A DNA stretch of 64,000 nucleotides from Aquiluna sp. Its GTDB lineage: Bacteria > Actinomycetota > Actinomycetes > Actinomycetales > Microbacteriaceae. Made by a program: the position numbers and the translations under genes. The stretch is taken from assembly GCA_017854485.1 (NCBI GenBank), contig JAFMHN010000001.1, positions 62,001 to 126,000 of the forward strand, written 5' to 3'. Below, piece after piece: positions 40,272 through 50,491 of this stretch; position 1 is the stretch's first letter; every line of letters begins with the position of its first letter. Under the pieces are notes generated by a model. The model saw only the letters and a list, made by a program, of their open reading frames with translations. It made no database searches and had not been told where the DNA came from.

Positions 40272-41467
40272 AGCTTGAAGCCCCACGCCGCCAAGTAGAA
40301 ATAGTCCAAGACCAAAATGGTCTGGATTTGCTTCTTGTTGAGCTAGAGAGAAATACTGAGACTCTTGCCATCGACACCGAGCGAGCCAGCGGGTTTCGCT
40401 ACTCCCAGCGGGCCTACCTGATTCAAGTCGGCCTTGCGGACGGGGGCATATTCTTGATCGACCCGATAGCTTTGAATGAAGTTGAGCCTGACTGGAACAA
40501 CAGGGTTGCCCCTGAACTAAATTCCAAGGCCTGGCTGCTACACGCTGCCACTCAGGACATGCCCTGCCTGCAAGAGCTAGGCTTTCAAAGCGACCACATC
40601 ATTGACACCGAGCTCGCCTCAAGACTTGCTGGCTTTCAGAGGGTCGGCCTTGGCGCGATGGTTGAGGAATTGTTGAGCCTGGAGCTGGCAAAGGAACACT
40701 CTGCAGCCGACTGGTCACTGCGGCCATTTGGCGACGAGATGCTCACTTATGCGGCCCTCGATGTAGACGTCCTGCACGACCTCTGGGCTTCTATCAGTCA
40801 GTCTTTGATTGAACAGGGCAAAATGGAATGGGCCGAGCAGGAGTTTGCCGCCCTACAGAATTTCCAACCAAAGCCAACCCCGGAAGAGCCATGGCGCAAT
40901 CTGCCCGGTCTATCGAGAGTCAAGGACATTTCCAAGCTAAAGGCGGCAGCTGCTCTGTGGTTGGTGCGAGATGAGATCGCGAGAACTACAGACATAGCAC
41001 CTGGGCGTCTGATCCCAGACAGGTCGATCATGGCCGCGATTGACAAGGTGCCAAGATCCAAGCAAGAGCTTGCACAAAACAAGGCGTTCCAGGGCAGAGC
41101 ATCGCGTTCAAAACTGGACACCTGGTGGCAGGCAATTTCTGATTCGGGTGGACTTGAAATAGCGGAATCCGCACCGAATACTGGAGCCATCCCCCATCAC
41201 AAGAACTGGGAGCGTCGCTTCCCACAGGCGCATCTTCGACTGAAATTCACCAGAGAGACACTAGTTGCTCGCGCAGAAGAGCTGTCGCTCCCGGTGGAGA
41301 ACCTACTGACTCCAGATTTCCTTCGGAGAGTCTGCTTTGAGCCAGCTGGCGATGTCAGGTCGCAACTCGCCGAACTCGGCGCCAGGCCATGGCAGCTAGA
41401 CCAAGTGGTCCCGCTTATAGAAGCGGGTCTTGCGTTAGCTGGTCCTGAGATTGAGAAGCTTCGATAG
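40268..41467 (+). CDS. rnd: Ribonuclease D (HRDC domain)
   Basis: LAIDTERASGFRYSQRAYLIQVG, DTELASRLAGFQRVGLGAMVEE, AALDVDVLHDLW. Confidence 0.92.
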   Translation: MKLEAPRRQVEIVQDQNGLDLLLVELERNTETLAIDTERASGFRYSQRAYLIQVGLADGGIFLIDPIALNEVEPDWNNRVAPELNSKAWLLHAATQDMPCLQELGFQSDHIIDTELASRLAGFQRVGLGAMVEELLSLELAKEHSAADWSLRPFGDEMLTYAALDVDVLHDLWASISQSLIEQGKMEWAEQEFAALQNFQPKPTPEEPWRNLPGLSRVKDISKLKAAAALWLVRDEIARTTDIAPGRLIPDRSIMAAIDKVPRSKQELAQNKAFQGRASRSKLDTWWQAISDSGGLEIAESAPNTGAIPHHKNWERRFPQAHLRLKFTRETLVARAEELSLPVENLLTPDFLRRVCFEPAGDVRSQLAELGARPWQLDQVVPLIEAGLALAGPEIEKLR

Positions 41468-43358
41468 TTTTAGCATGCGGGACCTTTGATCCCAGCACCT
41501 GAGCAACAATGTCTCTGGAAATTGCCTTTGCGGTTAGTCCAAGACGCTCCAGGATCTCATTACGTTCGGCGTGCTCTAAGAACTCGGCCGGCACTCCAAC
41601 TTCACTCAGCGCGGTATCAACCTCGTGGGCACGTAGCTCCTGACGAACTCGGGAACCAAACCCTCCGGTCTTTAGCCCATCCTCAATAGTCACAACCAAC
41701 CTGTGGTCACGAGCCATTGCGATCAGGTCTACGTTTACCGGCAAAATCCAGCGCGGATCAACTACCGTCGCTCCAATGCCCTGGCTTGCCAACAACTCAG
41801 CCACCTCAATGGCCGTGGCGGCAAAAGATCCAACGCCAATTATCAGCACATCCTTGCTTGCCGACTGCTTCAGGATGTCCACGCCGTTATCGGTTGCAGC
41901 AAGAGCCTCGATAGTAGCGGCCACCTTGCCCTTCGGGAAGCGAATCACACTTGGCGCATTGACAATCTCGATCGATTCCCTGAGAAGCGCCTCGAGAGTT
42001 TTCTGATCTCTGGGAGCAGAGATGTGAATGCCTGGAACCATCTGCAATAGCGGTAGGTCCCAGACTCCATGGTGAGAAGCACCGTCCGGTCCGGTAATGC
42101 CAGACCTGTCCAACACGAATGTCACTCCAGCCTTATGCAACGCAACGTCCATTAGCACCTGGTCAAAGGCTCTAGAGATAAACGTGGAGTAGATGGCAAC
42201 CACTGGATGCAAACCACCAAAGGCCATGCCAGCTGCTGCAGCGACAGCGTGTTGCTCGGCAATACCAACATCAAAAACCCGATCTGGGAAGGCGTCTGCG
42301 AACTTATCCAGCCCAACCGGAATTTTCATGGCCCCGGTTATGCCAACGACATTGGTGTTTGCTCTGGCGATTCGAACAATTTCATCCGAAAATACGTCGG
42401 TCCAACTTGTTCCAGCTGAACCGGGAACAGGAAGGCCGGACTCGGGGTCGATCTTCCCGACCGCGTGAAATTGGTCCGCCTGGTCCTGTAGAGCTGGAGT
42501 GTAGCCACGACCTTTTTGGGTAATTGCGTGGACTACGGACGGGCCATCGTATTCCTTGGCCCTCAATAGCGCGGATTCCAATGCTTCTAGGTCATGGCCG
42601 TCGACTGGGCCAAAATACTTTATGTCTAAGTTCGGAAAGATGCCGCCAAACTCTCTGTGCCTAAACAGTGTCCGTAGCCCCGCATGAACGGAATCAAAAA
42701 TTGCCCTTCCAAAGGCGCCGAACTTATAAAAAATCTTTCGGGACACCAGGTAACCGGCCTTGTAGGCCGAGTTCGACCGAATGGCCTCGAACCTTCTGGC
42801 CATCCCACCCATAGTCGGTGCGTACGATCTACCGTTGTCATTCACGACAATCACCAGATTGCGGTCGTTATCGTCGGTGATGTTGTTCAGGGCTTCCCAT
42901 GACATCCCACCGGTCAGTGCACCATCGCCAATCACGGCTACAACGTGTCTATCAAGCTGACCAGTGGCCTTGTAGGCCCGTGAAATGCCATCTGCCCAGC
43001 TAAGCGATGAAGACGCGTGTGATGACTCCACAATGTCATGAACGGACTCGGAACGCTGTGGGTAGCCGGCTATGCCATCCTTCTGCCGCAGAGTTGACAG
43101 GTCCTTGCGACCCGTCAATAGCTTGTGCACATAGCTTTGGTGACCGGTGTCAAAAATGATCGAATCGGTTGGAGAGTCGAAAACTCGATGCAACGCAACG
43201 GTGATCTCAACCACACCTAGGTTCGGCCCCAAGTGGCCGCCGGTCTTCGATACCGAAGTGACCAGATGATCCCTAATCTCTTGGCAAAGCCCATTCAGCT
43301 GGACTGCATCAAGAGCTTGCAGGTCTGCCGGTGACTCAATCTTTCCCAGTTCGCTCAT
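41415..43358 (-). CDS. dxs: 1-deoxy-D-xylulose-5-phosphate synthase
   Basis: GGHLGPNLGVVEITVALH, GDGALTGGMSWEALNN, GIAEQHAVAAAAGMA. Confidence 0.97.
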   Translation of the reverse strand: MSELGKIESPADLQALDAVQLNGLCQEIRDHLVTSVSKTGGHLGPNLGVVEITVALHRVFDSPTDSIIFDTGHQSYVHKLLTGRKDLSTLRQKDGIAGYPQRSESVHDIVESSHASSSLSWADGISRAYKATGQLDRHVVAVIGDGALTGGMSWEALNNITDDNDRNLVIVVNDNGRSYAPTMGGMARRFEAIRSNSAYKAGYLVSRKIFYKFGAFGRAIFDSVHAGLRTLFRHREFGGIFPNLDIKYFGPVDGHDLEALESALLRAKEYDGPSVVHAITQKGRGYTPALQDQADQFHAVGKIDPESGLPVPGSAGTSWTDVFSDEIVRIARANTNVVGITGAMKIPVGLDKFADAFPDRVFDVGIAEQHAVAAAAGMAFGGLHPVVAIYSTFISRAFDQVLMDVALHKAGVTFVLDRSGITGPDGASHHGVWDLPLLQMVPGIHISAPRDQKTLEALLRESIEIVNAPSVIRFPKGKVAATIEALAATDNGVDILKQSASKDVLIIGVGSFAATAIEVAELLASQGIGATVVDPRWILPVNVDLIAMARDHRLVVTIEDGLKTGGFGSRVRQELRAHEVDTALSEVGVPAEFLEHAERNEILERLGLTAKAISRDIVAQVLGSKVPHAKTIEASQSQDQLTQDPLL

Positions 43359-43391
43359 TGCATACCCAACAGCTAAACCAGTCCACTATTC

Positions 43392-46064
43392 CTAGGCAAC
43401 CAGTGAGCGCAGCACGTACTGCAAAATGCCGCCATTGCGATAGTAGTCAGCCTCACCCGGTGTGTCGATTCGCACAACCGCGTCGAACTCAACCGGGCTC
43501 TTGCCAGCCGCGCTGTGAGCCGAAGCGGTGGCTACAACCCTCACGGTTGAAGGGATAACACCATCATTGAGTGCTTCAATTCCGGTGACATCAAACACCT
43601 CAGTGCCATCCAATCCCAGAGATTCAGCTGTCACGCCTGCTGGATATTGCAGTGGCAAGACACCCATTCCAATCAGGTTGCTTCGGTGAATACGCTCGAA
43701 ACTTTCCGCGATAACAACTCGAATGCCAAGCAGGCTAGTTCCCTTGGCGGCCCAGTCTCTAGATGAACCAGAACCGTACTCTTTACCGGCGAGCGCCACC
43801 AGTGGTGTGCCCTCGGCCTGGTAAGCCTCAGACGCATCAAAGATGAAGCTCTGCTCGCCCGCGCTGGTCGTGAAGTTGCGGGTGTAGCTTCCCTCAACGT
43901 CTGTCAACAGCTGGTTCCTGAGTCTGATGTTTGCGAACGTACCGCGAATCATGATCTCGTGGTTTCCGCGCCTAGAACCATAGGAGTTGAAGTCGACACG
44001 ACTAACACCCTTGGCACTCAAGTAAGCACCGGCTGGAGAGTCAGCCTTGATGGCGCCGGCCGGAGAAATGTGGTCGGTGGTCACCGAGTCGCCTAGCTTC
44101 ACAAGCACCCTTGCGCCGTGAACATCCTTCACGGGGTCCGGCGTCATGGTCATTCCCTCGAAGTAGGGCGGCTTCTTTACGTAGGTAGAGGCATCATCCC
44201 ATTCGAACAAGGCACCCTTAGGCGTTGGAAGCGACTTCCAGCGCTCATCCCCATCGAAAACAGATGCGTACTGAGAGGTAAACATCTCGGAATTAATCGA
44301 AGAGTCAATCGTGCTCTGAACTTCGGCCGGAGTTGGCCAAATGTCTCTAAGGAACACTTCCTGGCCCTGCTGGTCCTGTCCGAGCGGCTCGGTCTCGAAA
44401 TCGAAGTCCATGGTTCCGGCAAGAGCATATGCAATTACCAGCGGCGGCGAAGCCAGGTAATTCATCTTCACATCAGGGTTAATTCGACCCTCGAAGTTTC
44501 GGTTTCCACTAAGCACGGCCGTGACAGCTAGGTCGCCCTCATTCACTGCCGCAGAGATCTCCTCGGCAAGTGGCCCGGAATTTCCAATACAGGTGGTACA
44601 TCCGTAGCCAACAAGGTCAAAACCTAGGTCGTTCAGGGACTCGGTGAGCCCGGCCTTCTTGTAATACTCAGTTACAACCTTGGATCCCGGCGCCAGCGAA
44701 GTCTTTACCCATGGCTTTGAGTGCAGGCCCTTCTCGACAGCATTCCTGGCAAGCAATCCAGCCGCAAGCATTACCGAAGGGTTTGAGGTGTTGGTACAAG
44801 AGGTGATAGATGCAATCGTCACGGCTCCGTGGTCGAGCTGGTAGTCCTTACCCTTCACCGGTACTGGAGCGCTTAGGCTCGGCGCGTAGTTCTTGAGGTC
44901 TTGCTCAAAAGTTGCCTTGCTAGCGCTGAGCTCGACTCGGTCCTGAGGTCGCTTGGGTCCTGCGATCGAGGGCACAACGGTGGAAAGATCAAGCTCGAGA
45001 TACTCGCTGTAATTGGGTTCGATGCTGGCATCGTGCCAAAGGCCCTGGGCCTTGCAGTATGCCTCCACCAAATCAATCTGCTCTTGGCTTCTACCGGTGA
45101 CACGCAGGTAATCGAGAGTGATCTCGTCAATTGGGAAGATCGCCACGGTTGAACCAAACTCCGGCGACATGTTTCCGATTGTCGCTCTGTTGGCAAGTGG
45201 AACCCTGGAGACACCGTCGCCATAGAACTCAACGAACTTGCCGACAACGCCGTGCTTACGAAGCTGCTCGGTGATCGTCAGCACGACATCGGTAGCAGTA
45301 GCACCTGTAGGAATTTCGCCAGTGAGCTTGAACCCGACAACCTTAGGAATCAACATGGAAACTGGCTGGCCAAGCATTGCAGCCTCGGCCTCGATGCCAC
45401 CGACACCCCAACCAAGAACGCCCAGTCCATTGACCATCGTTGTGTGGGAGTCAGTACCGACGCAGCTGTCCGGATAGGCCAGCAGTTCGCCGTCTACCTC
45501 TTTGGCCATGATTGTCCTGGCCAGGTACTCTATGTTCACCTGGTGCACGATTCCAGTTCCTGGAGGAACTACCCGGAAGTTGTCAAAAGCGGTTTGGCCC
45601 CACCTGAGGAATTGATAGCGTTCGCCATTTCTCTGGTACTCAAACTCAACGTTTCTTTCAGCGGCGTCGGGAGAACCAGAGACATCAATCACAACGCTGT
45701 GGTCAATCACCATTTCGGCCGGGGCCAGCGGGTTGATCTTTTGAGGGTCTCCTCCAAGCTCCTGAACTGCTTCGCGCATAGTGGCAAGGTCCACGATGCA
45801 GGGAACACCGGTGAAGTCCTGCATGATTACTCGTGCCGGACTGAACTGAATCTCAGTGTCTGGCTCCGCCTTTGGGTCCCAGTTGACTAGTGCGTCAACA
45901 TGGGCCTGAGTCACATTCTGGTCATCGCGAGTTCGAAGCATGTTCTCGAGCAGAATCTTCAGGCTGTAGGGAAGCTTGTCGACGTTCAGATTCGCCATCG
46001 AAAAGTACTTATAGGTCTTGGACCCGGCGGTGAGATTGCTTGCAGATGTGAGACTTTGTGACAT
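43392..46064 (-). CDS. acnA: Aconitate hydratase
   Basis: [58 protein letters not shown]. Confidence 0.98.
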   Translation of the reverse strand: MSQSLTSASNLTAGSKTYKYFSMANLNVDKLPYSLKILLENMLRTRDDQNVTQAHVDALVNWDPKAEPDTEIQFSPARVIMQDFTGVPCIVDLATMREAVQELGGDPQKINPLAPAEMVIDHSVVIDVSGSPDAAERNVEFEYQRNGERYQFLRWGQTAFDNFRVVPPGTGIVHQVNIEYLARTIMAKEVDGELLAYPDSCVGTDSHTTMVNGLGVLGWGVGGIEAEAAMLGQPVSMLIPKVVGFKLTGEIPTGATATDVVLTITEQLRKHGVVGKFVEFYGDGVSRVPLANRATIGNMSPEFGSTVAIFPIDEITLDYLRVTGRSQEQIDLVEAYCKAQGLWHDASIEPNYSEYLELDLSTVVPSIAGPKRPQDRVELSASKATFEQDLKNYAPSLSAPVPVKGKDYQLDHGAVTIASITSCTNTSNPSVMLAAGLLARNAVEKGLHSKPWVKTSLAPGSKVVTEYYKKAGLTESLNDLGFDLVGYGCTTCIGNSGPLAEEISAAVNEGDLAVTAVLSGNRNFEGRINPDVKMNYLASPPLVIAYALAGTMDFDFETEPLGQDQQGQEVFLRDIWPTPAEVQSTIDSSINSEMFTSQYASVFDGDERWKSLPTPKGALFEWDDASTYVKKPPYFEGMTMTPDPVKDVHGARVLVKLGDSVTTDHISPAGAIKADSPAGAYLSAKGVSRVDFNSYGSRRGNHEIMIRGTFANIRLRNQLLTDVEGSYTRNFTTSAGEQSFIFDASEAYQAEGTPLVALAGKEYGSGSSRDWAAKGTSLLGIRVVIAESFERIHRSNLIGMGVLPLQYPAGVTAESLGLDGTEVFDVTGIEALNDGVIPSTVRVVATASAHSAAGKSPVEFDAVVRIDTPGEADYYRNGGILQYVLRSLVA

Positions 46065-46085
46065 GTAGGTGAACTCCTTGAAGAT

Positions 46086-46760
46086 TTACCTGTCTAATCT
46101 ACCCTCTATCGGGTCCGCAATTCGCTTTAGCAAGATCCAAGTCAGCGCTAAAAGCGCAGCGTAGGCAGGAGCGCCCATCACTACCCTTGAAAACGCGAGC
46201 AATTCCACCTGGTCAGAAAAATACAGTGGCAGCTGCACTGCCAGCCTTAGGCTGAAGAATCCGACCCATAGCAGAGTCACGGTTCTTACTCGCGAGAACA
46301 CAGTCTTGCGCCCGCGCCAATCGGCAACGCCAAACAGAAGCTGAACCAAATAACCCATGACCGGACGGCCAATCAGAACAGAAACCAACATCAGAAATCC
46401 GTAGACCGCGTTGGTGATAAAACCTGGCACGAAATAGTCAGCTGCTTGGCCACCGTCACGAAGCGCAAGAAATGCAGCGAAGGCGATAGCGGCCGCGCCA
46501 ACACCGGCCTGCATCACCGACTTGCGTTGCCCCAATCTCAAGGCGATAAAGAAGGCCGAACTGGTTGCCGCCACCGCTACGGCGGCAACTGGCTCCTTGG
46601 TGATTCCAAAGATTATTGAAAACAGAGTTGCAGGCAGAATCGCCTCTGCAATGCCCAGCGGTCCGCCAATTCCTGCAATCAGTGACTTGCGACTTAAGTC
46701 GTATCCGTCCTGGCCCTTTTCAAGGCCGAGACGACGTGCTACGTCCTCTGGGTTACTCAA
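46086..46760 (-). CDS. DUF3159 domain-containing membrane protein
   Basis: Multi-TM protein GIGGPLGIAEAILPATLFSIIFG, next to the DUF3710 gene and dut. Confidence 0.85.
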   Translation of the reverse strand: MSNPEDVARRLGLEKGQDGYDLSRKSLIAGIGGPLGIAEAILPATLFSIIFGITKEPVAAVAVAATSSAFFIALRLGQRKSVMQAGVGAAAIAFAAFLALRDGGQAADYFVPGFITNAVYGFLMLVSVLIGRPVMGYLVQLLFGVADWRGRKTVFSRVRTVTLLWVGFFSLRLAVQLPLYFSDQVELLAFSRVVMGAPAYAALLALTWILLKRIADPIEGRLDR

Positions 46761-47320
46761 GCCTCTTGCCCGCTCACAGGAAGGCGAAGTGGCAGCAGCT
46801 CGCCCGGAGGCATTGCGATGTCCCCGCGGTTTACGGCCGTTGCACGGAATACCTGGACAAGTTTTTGGTAGACCTCTTCATCAATTGAGGCCGCTGAAAC
46901 AACGCCGCGCAGAAACCACCTGGGGCCATCTACTCCAAGAAACCTTGTTGGTCGAATGACCTTGTTGTCACCAGAAACAGCGGGGACAACTCCACGAAGT
47001 TCAATACCGACTGGACCGGCGTATTGCTCAACTTTTCCGCCCTGGCCTGCCACGGACTTCTCTAGAGACTCCATCGTGGGCTGCCATAGGCCATCGGTCT
47101 TGGTAGCAGCGAAAGCCTGCAGCTGCAATCTATGCCCCTGAATCTCAACTGTGAGGGCCATCACTCGTTTGCTGGCCTCGTCGATGTCGGCGCGAATCTG
47201 CATTTCCTGGCGCGGGGCCAGCCGGATAGATCCAAAGTCCAAATATGGCGTTAGTACGCCCACTTCGCTGATGTCGAAGGGACCGCCTGTGATGCGGTCC
47301 TCTGGTGCTAGCTTTTCCAT
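46757..47320 (-). CDS. DUF3710 domain-containing protein
   Basis: GPFDISEVGVLTPYLDFGSIRL, FLGVDGPRWFLRGVVSG-like; adjacent to dut. Confidence 0.87.
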   Translation of the reverse strand: MEKLAPEDRITGGPFDISEVGVLTPYLDFGSIRLAPRQEMQIRADIDEASKRVMALTVEIQGHRLQLQAFAATKTDGLWQPTMESLEKSVAGQGGKVEQYAGPVGIELRGVVPAVSGDNKVIRPTRFLGVDGPRWFLRGVVSAASIDEEVYQKLVQVFRATAVNRGDIAMPPGELLPLRLPVSGQEA

Positions 47321-47752
47321 CTAATTCCTGCCGCTCGAACCAAAACCAGTTTCACCGCGACTTGACTCGGGCAGAGTCGTCACCTGGATAAACCTCGCAC
47401 GCTCAACGCGCTGAAACAGAATCTGGGCGATCCGGTCGCCCACCAAAACCTGAAATGGTTCAGAAGATGTATTCAACAGGGTGACCATGATTTCTCCGCG
47501 GTAGCCTGCGTCCACGGTTCCCGGGGCATTCAGCACCGTAATACCGTGCTTGGCTGCCAGACCGCTCCTGGGGTGAACTAGGCCCACTACGCCGTCAGGC
47601 ATAGCGATGGAAACACCGGTTTTTACAAGGGCCCTGCCACCGGGCTCAATTTCAAGCGCTTCGGTGGAGCGCAGGTCAGCCCCTGCGTCGCCCGGCTTGG
47701 CATAAACCGGGGCGAAGCCTTCTTCGGCAATCAGTAATACTTCTAAATCCAC
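47321..47752 (-). CDS. dut: dUTP diphosphatase
   Basis: PGDAGADLRSTEALEI, HPRSGLAAKHGITVLNAPGTVDAGYRGEI; GTG at 47752 (VDLEVLLIAEEG) preferred, the track start at 47875 is over-long. Confidence 0.93.
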   Translation of the reverse strand: MDLEVLLIAEEGFAPVYAKPGDAGADLRSTEALEIEPGGRALVKTGVSIAMPDGVVGLVHPRSGLAAKHGITVLNAPGTVDAGYRGEIMVTLLNTSSEPFQVLVGDRIAQILFQRVERARFIQVTTLPESSRGETGFGSSGRN

Positions 47753-47774
47753 TCCTAGAGCGTAATCTATTCTG

Positions 47775-48218
47775 ATGTCCACTTCGTCATATTTTGAACG
47801 GTTGCACCCATCCGTTGGTTTTTTGATCGCCCTAGGCCTGTCAGCTCCGCTGGTGCTGCTCTCAGTGCTCCCCATTTCAGAGGCCTACGCAATTGCGCTG
47901 GCGGGAGTTGTTCCCTTAGCCCTTATTGCACTGTCAGTATTCAGTGCACCAACAATCGAAGTTGATGAGAATCTGTCAGCGGGCAGGATTCGCATTCCGG
48001 TAACTGCCCTTGGCAACATCGAAGTAATCTCTGGCGATGCACTAAAGCATGAACGAGGTCCAGGACTTAGTCCGGCATCTCAGTTTCTAATCCGTGGGGA
48101 CATCAAGACCATGGTCAAGATTCAAGTAGTTGATCCGGCTGACCCAACTTCGTACTTGCTGATCAGCACCAGAAATCCAGAAGCGTTAGCTAGCGCACTC
48201 GATGCAAACAGGCCCTGA
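47775..48218 (+). CDS. DUF3093 domain-containing membrane protein
   Basis: Divergent from dut; two TM helices then GRIRIPVTALGNIEVISGDALKHERG. Confidence 0.85.
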   Translation: MSTSSYFERLHPSVGFLIALGLSAPLVLLSVLPISEAYAIALAGVVPLALIALSVFSAPTIEVDENLSAGRIRIPVTALGNIEVISGDALKHERGPGLSPASQFLIRGDIKTMVKIQVVDPADPTSYLLISTRNPEALASALDANRP

Positions 48219-48473
48219 CCTGGTCTTCGAAGCAAGCTGCGCCTGAGGCTTTACCAAAAAGCAATTTATGCAGGTGAACTCGTTGTCCTGCACTGGGACA
48301 ACCACTACCTCTAGCTCTTCGTTGACTACGTCTGGGATCGTAAAGCTGTCTACGTTGTCGACATCGTCGTCGCCGGTGCTCGGCTGTGACGGAATTCTTT
48401 CCTTGATGGCATCAAGAGACTCGGTGTCATCATCGGTTTTGCGTGTTGCATCGTAATCCGTTGCCATGGCCAA
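48186..48473 (-). CDS. DUF4193 domain-containing protein
   Basis: MATDYDATRKTDDDTESLDAIKERIPS... CINCFLVKPQAQLASKTRSGPVCIECAS with two CxxC. Confidence 0.9.
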   Translation of the reverse strand: MAMATDYDATRKTDDDTESLDAIKERIPSQPSTGDDDVDNVDSFTIPDVVNEELEVVVVPVQDNEFTCINCFLVKPQAQLASKTRSGPVCIECAS

Positions 48474-48625
48474 GCCTCTCTGTGCGCCTCGGCGTGAACT
48501 ATGCCTTAGGAAATGGAATATTGCAAGCTAGGCTCGCCAATTTTCTAGATTGTCATAGCTAACTCACCGATGGAAATAACTCAACAACCAAGACAACCTG
48601 ACACACTTTAGACAAGGAGGCGACG

Positions 48626-49360
48626 ATGGAGCTCAGGTTTGTTGCACGTGATGGCGAGAACTTAGTCTTGGAGTCTGACGACGGGCAGCGCTATCACCTT
48701 GCCATTGACTCGGCACTCAAGGATGGCATCCGAGCTAATCCACGCGTCACCGAGGCGAACTTCAGCCCCAGGGAAATTCAGAACCTTATCCGAAGTGGCC
48801 TGTCGGTTGACCAAGTCGCCCATCAACTGGAGCAGCCTGCCTCTGCAATCGAACCTTTTGCGGCACCAATCCTGGATGAACTCAGATTTGTGCTCGAAGC
48901 TGCTCTTGGCACACAGGTAGCAGCCGGGGCAGTAATGAAACGCTTTGACGAGCTGGTTGCCGACACTGCTCCCGAATCAACTTTTAGTGCCGCAAAGATC
49001 GACGGGGATTGGATTATCACCGCGGTTGGGTCGGAGACTCTGACCTGGCGCTTTGACCCCAAAGCAAGGTCCTTGGAGCCAACCAACCCGGAGGCTAGCA
49101 ACTTCAGCCGAGCGCACTCTTCTCGCGACATAATCAGTTCGCCAGCTGCGCCGGCCAAGCCAAAGATGGAAACCACTGAACCTACTGATGCTTTTTTTGA
49201 AGAGAGCGATAACGCTTCGGTCCATTCCCTAGTGGATGAACTCCGCAATAGACGTAAGCAAGAAGGAGTGAAGCCCGCAACTGCAAAGGGACGAGCATCT
49301 TTGCCTAGCTGGGATGAGATAGTGCTTGGGGCTACTAACTCAGAAACCGATTTGGATTAG
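48626..49360 (+). CDS. sepH: Septation protein SepH (DUF3071)
   Basis: MELRFVARDGENLVLESDDGQRYHLAIDSAL, FSPREIQNLIRSGLSVDQVA. Confidence 0.88.
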   Translation: MELRFVARDGENLVLESDDGQRYHLAIDSALKDGIRANPRVTEANFSPREIQNLIRSGLSVDQVAHQLEQPASAIEPFAAPILDELRFVLEAALGTQVAAGAVMKRFDELVADTAPESTFSAAKIDGDWIITAVGSETLTWRFDPKARSLEPTNPEASNFSRAHSSRDIISSPAAPAKPKMETTEPTDAFFEESDNASVHSLVDELRNRRKQEGVKPATAKGRASLPSWDEIVLGATNSETDLD

Positions 49361-50464
49361 CGGCACTCTGATTTCCGCACTGGTCAGCGAGCCGTGATGC
49401 GCGATCATCTCAAAGCTCCTTGGCTTGAAATACTTTGAGTGATACAGCGTGTAGTTGGACTTTGCCAGCAGCATGATCTCTGGCAGTCGGTTTCGGGCCG
49501 CCTGTGAAACCTCACCGAACCAGTTGGCCTCGATGGCATCACTTGTAACAACAGCGTCGAATGCGTAACTCACCGGTTGGAGATCCTGGATAACACGATC
49601 AATTGAGGTCTCACTGTCTAGGTAGACGTAATTGACGCGCGTGTCTCCCCCGACAAATCGAACCGACCCGCTGCTTTCGTAGTAGTCATCAAGCACAAGT
49701 TGTCTTGATTTTTCAGTCTCGACCATTCCGTGATCAGCGGTGATGATTACCCCGGTGTCCTTTGGAAGATTGGAGCAGAAGCTCCTGAGAAGCGCATCGA
49801 GCTCCTCAAGCATTGCCGCCCAACCAGGAGAAGTCCAGCCGTTTCTGTGACCGTATTTATCCATTTCTGGGATGTACAAATAGCTGAGGGAACGCTTGGA
49901 GCCAGAAATGATTTTCCTGGCTGACTCAAACTTCTCATCCCAGGAGTCGGCCGAAACAAAGTTGGCACCCCTCATGGTTGCAATTGTGTAGGGCGTGTTC
50001 TTGTATTCGGTTGCGGCAATGACATTGCAATCTACCTCTAGCGAAACAGCCTTTTCGGCAATGGTCTGAACCGGCTGCCACAGCTTCGGGTCAGTTCGCT
50101 CATTCCACCCAATTAGCAAGTTAATCTGCTCGTCAGCTACCCGGTCCCACACTTTATGACCAACCAGACCATGCTCACCAACCGTTGCTCCGGTTGCAAA
50201 GGAGGCGATGTTGGCGCTGGTGGTGGCAGGAAAAGCACAGTTGGTGATGGTTGATTTATTCAAATGACTGTTGAGCCAAGGTGCGTGACCACTTCGCTGC
50301 ATGATCTGTTCGGCGCCAAGCCCATCAATCAAAATGACTACGACCTTGGTCTTTCCGGGCAGCCGAAGTGGATTTGGATTCCCGAGCACGGACTCCAGAC
50401 CTGATGAAAACACGTTACGAATGTTCCCTAAAGCTTTGGGGACTACGGGTAAAGTCGGACTCAC
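49340..50464 (-). CDS. Alkaline phosphatase family / nucleotide pyrophosphatase-like protein
   Basis: VVILIDGLGAEQIM, CAFPATTSANIASFATG, VIITADHGMVE. Confidence 0.9.
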   Translation of the reverse strand: MSPTLPVVPKALGNIRNVFSSGLESVLGNPNPLRLPGKTKVVVILIDGLGAEQIMQRSGHAPWLNSHLNKSTITNCAFPATTSANIASFATGATVGEHGLVGHKVWDRVADEQINLLIGWNERTDPKLWQPVQTIAEKAVSLEVDCNVIAATEYKNTPYTIATMRGANFVSADSWDEKFESARKIISGSKRSLSYLYIPEMDKYGHRNGWTSPGWAAMLEELDALLRSFCSNLPKDTGVIITADHGMVETEKSRQLVLDDYYESSGSVRFVGGDTRVNYVYLDSETSIDRVIQDLQPVSYAFDAVVTSDAIEANWFGEVSQAARNRLPEIMLLAKSNYTLYHSKYFKPRSFEMIAHHGSLTSAEIRVPLIQIGF

Positions 50465-50491
50465 CGCACAAGTTTTGCACAGCTAGGACCC

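Noticed and set aside
45252-45890. 212-aa plus-strand ORF
   Set aside because: Fully antisense to acnA, whose conserved motifs are on the minus strand; no recognisable domain.
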